Below are positions 61,067-64,000 of a stretch of DNA of 64,000 bases, in pieces. The translations under genes were made by a program, and so were the position numbers. The notes beneath the pieces were generated by a model. The model ran no database searches and was not told where the DNA came from. It saw nothing but the letters and a program-made list of their open reading frames with translations. Location of the stretch: NCBI GenBank assembly GCA_032358165.1, contig JAALGY010000041.1, positions 1,054,001 to 1,118,000 of the forward strand, read 5' to 3'. Position 1 is the first letter of the stretch. Each line of letters starts with the position of its first letter. The stretch is from Diplosphaera chodatii. Its lineage: Eukaryota; Chlorophyta; Trebouxiophyceae; Prasiolales; Stichococcaceae.

Positions 61067-61808
61067 ATGGCGCTTCTGCGAGCGCAGGCGCGGCAGCTGC
61101 TGTGTCGCATGCAGGGGATCTGCTCAAGTGCCGATGCTGCTGCTGCCGGCATGCCGCGCATCACTGGCCGGTCATGCACCAGTCTGGCCGCAGCAGATGG
61201 TGCGCTCGATATTGGCGTGAGCCTGCAGCAGGGATGCTTAAGGCGCAACTGCTGATTGCATGTGCCATGCCTTGGTGCAGGCCGCACCATCAGCGACATG
61301 GACAGTGTTAGCGTCTGGGGCAGGCCAGATCTGTGCAATAACAAAGACTCGTTCATCCAGCAGCCAAACGCAGTCACAGCAGCGTGCAGTGCTGCAGCAG
61401 CTCACCTGCTGTGGACACCCAGTGGGTTTGTGAGCCTGCGGCCAGCACTTGCAGCCGTGATATCGCAGCCGTCTGCCGCCGGTGAGTGTGGTTTTCTGTG
61501 TGACGGGTGCTGAGTTTATTGGGTGGCCGTCTGAGGAACGCCACTCGTGGTGTACAGGCATCTTGTCACTGGCGTCCGTCCGGCAGCAGCTGCACGACCC
61601 AGAGTGTCTGGAGGATGCTGCGTGGGTGCCTGGTGTCAGCGACGATCAGCCTGCACGCCCGGCCATGGAGCTTGTGAAGCGCACGTATCAGCCCAGCGTC
61701 ATCGTCCGCAAGCGGCGACACGGTTTCCTGTCGAGATTGCGCAGCAAGGGCGGCCAGCGAGTTCTTGAAAGGCGGCGGCTCAGAGGCCGCTGGAAGAAGT
61801 CGGCTTGA
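61067..61808 (+). CDS. MRPL34: Mitochondrial ribosomal protein bL34m precursor
   Basis: bL34 is a small basic protein of bacterial-type large ribosomal subunits. The last exon ends [40 protein letters not shown] and KKSA, the whole bL34 fold, with a TGA at 61806-61808. The KRTYQPSxI start is the bacterial and mitochondrial form; plastid bL34 lacks it, so mitochondria are the likely home. The two upstream exons, from the ATG at 61067 ([20 protein letters not shown], and a second exon with Ala/Ser-rich sequence), make a presequence of roughly 150 residues, long for this protein. The first is amphipathic and basic, fitting import. Exon joins near 61240-61280 and 61490-61590 are inferred from frame only. 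The start faces ClpB. Confidence 0.85.
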
Positions 61809-62045
61809 CCATTTAGTTGGTTTACAGAGCACTTCTGTGCAGCTGTTTAGCTAGTATTGATTGCCCCTCCATGCACACATCATGCAGCAAATATGCCAAC
61901 GTTTGGTGAGAGTCACCAGTCTGCCTGCCAGGCCCATGCAGCTAAACCACGCAGATTTGCAAACAGCAACATATCCGTGTGTTGACTCTCCTCTATCTAC
62001 TTTGTCGTCGCAACACTAGATCTCACGCGCTCGTTGCTGCACGTG

Positions 62046-63740
62046 TCATGGGGGCATCATGGCGCCTGTGTTGCCGCTGTGCGCTTGGCCGCTGCGGGCC
62101 GAGCCCCTCGCCCAGAAGGACCGCAGCTCGCTGGTGGTCTTGGACAGCGACTCCTTGGCCTTGGAGGACACTGCCGCCCATCGCGTCCGCAGGTCGATGG
62201 CCGGTGAGGCCGGCTGCCCGCTGTGATCATCAGCATTACCAGCGCCGGGCTCCTGGTAGACCAGCAACCGTCAAGTATTGAGAACGACGTGATGGCCATT
62301 GTGCATGAGCAACTACAAGGTGCGATGTGCAGAGATCAGGGTGCAGTACGATGGTGCCAAGAGCAAAAGCCCACCCTGCTGTAATGCCGTCTGTGCGAGG
62401 CTGGCGGCCAGCTGGCTGGGTAGGCATCACCGCAGTCGCCGTTGGCGCTCACAACGCCACCCACATGACCGCCACCGCTGCCATCTTGCCCCACTGCGAT
62501 CGGGGGGCTTGCCGCCTCACCACTGCCAGAGGGTGCCATGCCATCCTCAGCGCGTCCTGCGGCTGCGGCCGCGCCGCCGCTGTTGCTGCCGCTGAGCACC
62601 CCGGATATGTTGCCACTTTCAGCAGCGGCATGCACCGCCGCTGCCCGCGAAGCGCGCGCCGCCTGCCGCTGCGCGCGGCTGCGACGGCCGCCGGCGGTGT
62701 TGCCATGCACCGCGATGCGCGCCAGCAGCCGGTCCAGCTCCCACGCCTCCAACCCAAGCAGCACATGGCTCGGTGTGGTCTGCTCGGGGGGCCGGTACTC
62801 ACCAAAGGGCAGCAGCTCGTTCAGCGACTCGTCCTGCAGCCCACTCAAGCCACGTGAACGCCACTTCCACACATACGCCTCAACATACGTCGTGCTGCAG
62901 ATGAGCGTCGAAGCTCGAGGTGCGGCGATGGTACGCTTGCAAGACACACCTTGAGGCGCAGCGCCTTGAAGCACATGGGACTGCAAGCAGGAGATGACGA
63001 GTCGTGAGCAGATGGCAGTGCAAGGCTTGGTACGACCAACTCGGGGCAGTTGAGCAGGCTGCAGCCCACGCGAGGTGCTCATGTGGCATGCCCAGCAAAT
63101 TTGTGCGTACCATTCCTGGCTGCGCTGAGCCCACTGCATGATGCACTGCAGGTGGAACATGTGCCTGCACTCACGGATAGACACTTATCATGCCGCCTAC
63201 AGCATCACGAGTCCCAAAAGGGAGGCAAGCTGAGAGCACAAGTCACAGTCGTGCTGCAGTCGTGCTGCAGTACACACAGCAAAACTTGGTCTCGCTCACC
63301 CGCACTGCGTCGAGTTGTCGGGGTCCTCTTCGGTGAACTCATCCAGGCATATAGAACACACGTCAGGATCCTGCTCGACTTGCTGCGAGGCAAAACGGTA
63401 GGAGATGTTGGCAGCAATCTCCAGCACGAGCCTCTGGACGGTTGCAGAGGCTGCCAACCGTCGCCAACAGCATGTGGTTGCACGCAGCCTGTCCGAACAT
63501 AGCAGCACGCTGCAAGGATCACACCGGCACGGCTCGGCGCGACAACTCGATGCTGGCATTTGGGACTTCGGTGCCATCCTGCCGCGCCTCCTCCCCATGT
63601 GCTGCGGCCCCGTCATCCTGGGGCGGCGTTGCCACCTCGCTGGCCTCGCTGCTGCTGACTGCTGCGTCTTCCCCTGTGCGTTCTTTGGTAAAAGACTCCC
63701 TTGGTGTGGTGTCGAGTGTAAACATTGAGACTTCTGTCAT
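62046..63740 (-). CDS. RING-H2 E3 ubiquitin ligase, RHF1A/RHF2A-like
   Basis: The RING-H2 finger is split by an intron: DPDVCSICLDEFTEEDPDNS, TQC, then ECRHMFHLQCIMQWAQRSQE and CPMCFKALRLK. All eight ligands (C3H2C3) are present. Plant RHF1A/RHF2A have the same finger, the same 'QRS.ECP(M/I)C' spacing and the same flanks. Here those flanks are DESLNELLPFGEY directly after the ring and DLRTRWAAVSSKAKESLSKT near the C-terminus, matching the plant 'ISKTTRGLKEKL' segment. In Arabidopsis these ligases target a cyclin-dependent kinase inhibitor during gametogenesis. The N-terminal exon (ATG at 63740, MTEVSMFTLDTTPRESFTKE) is acidic and unstructured. Between the conserved flanks lies a Gly/Ala/Ser-rich stretch. 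The stop is at 62046-62048. The cell-cycle target here is an inference. Confidence 0.85.
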
Positions 63741-64000
63741 GTTTGCTGCCTCGTGACTTGCGCTGCGCAGGCAGCCAAGCACAGCAGGAGCCACGGGTGA
63801 ACCTGCAAAGCACGCTGTGCGCAACCGGATACCGCTCCAGTCTGGGACACGAACACGAACGTCAGCAAATTGTGGCACAAGTCTCCATCAAATGAGTGGT
63901 CAAGTGGAGACTTTCTGGTATGTCACTGGCTCACTGCCGAGCAACGCACCTCTTCGCTGTTCCATGACCAGTCCGGCCCCCCTTCTTGTTTCTGCCCACC
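63741..64000. promoter_or_regulatory. Upstream region of the RHF-like gene, window edge
   Basis: This is the 5' flank of the RHF-like gene and runs to the end of the window. Open frames cross it but show no family signature. The neighbouring gene, if any, is outside the window. Confidence 0.35.

Noticed and set aside
60151..61377. A 408-residue minus-strand frame over the ClpB 5' region and bL34m
   Set aside because: It overlaps bL34m exons on the other strand and shows no conserved motif. It begins inside the neighbouring gene.

Overview
This window reads as nuclear DNA from a unicellular green alga, most likely a trebouxiophyte-type chlorophyte. Nearly every protein family has its closest recognisable relative in plants or green algae: CSP41b, an Mbb1/HCF107-type HAT protein, HCF164, the ferredoxin-thioredoxin reductase catalytic chain, ACX2 and CID-type RRM proteins. 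Genes are compact and GC-rich, and most are split by many short GT-AG introns whose acceptors are usually TGCAG. TGTAA, the green-algal polyadenylation signal, lies about 95-120 bp after several stop codons. Species cannot be named from the sequence alone. I see no tRNA, rRNA, CRISPR array, transposon or bacterial gene.

I support 24 protein genes. In order: PSF2 of GINS (partial, +), SPO11 (-), TDP1 with an FHA-like N-terminus (-), a SAP30-type Sin3/HDAC subunit (+), TRAPPC13 (-), OST48 (+), CSP41b (-), Mbb1/HCF107-like (+), peroxisomal ACX2 (+), an EF-hand protein (-), a NOT4-type RING protein (-), a class IV aminotransferase-like protein (+), a CID-type two-RRM protein (-), FTR catalytic chain (+), UV-damage endonuclease with a Lys/Ala-rich tail (+), isopentenyl-diphosphate isomerase (-), poly(A)-binding protein (+), a coiled-coil protein that may be PRD3/PAIR1-like (-), phosphoglucomutase (-), mitochondrial mL40 (+), HCF164 (-), ClpB (-), mitochondrial bL34 (+) and an RHF1A/RHF2A-like RING-H2 protein (-).

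Most genes alternate strand, giving many head-to-head pairs with 200-800 bp between start codons. Two pairs match functionally. CSP41b and the Mbb1-like gene, both for chloroplast RNA stability, share only 211 bp. TRAPPC13 and OST48, both secretory pathway, share about 600 bp. SPO11, which makes tyrosyl-DNA links, and TDP1, a family that removes them, are tandem neighbours. With UVDE, PSF2 and the possible PRD3-like gene, the window has several DNA-transaction genes, though they do not form one cluster.

Gene spans are given from start to stop and include introns. Exon edges were inferred by eye from homology, frame and GT-AG signals, so they are approximate. The least certain edges are the 5' ends of the SPO11, CID, coiled-coil and ClpB genes. 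I found no clearly new multi-gene system. The most interesting leads are the functional divergent pairs, the UVDE tail, the RGG-type PABP linker with a fresh 57-bp duplication, the PRD3-like candidate, and a perfect 11-bp stem-loop between two genes.
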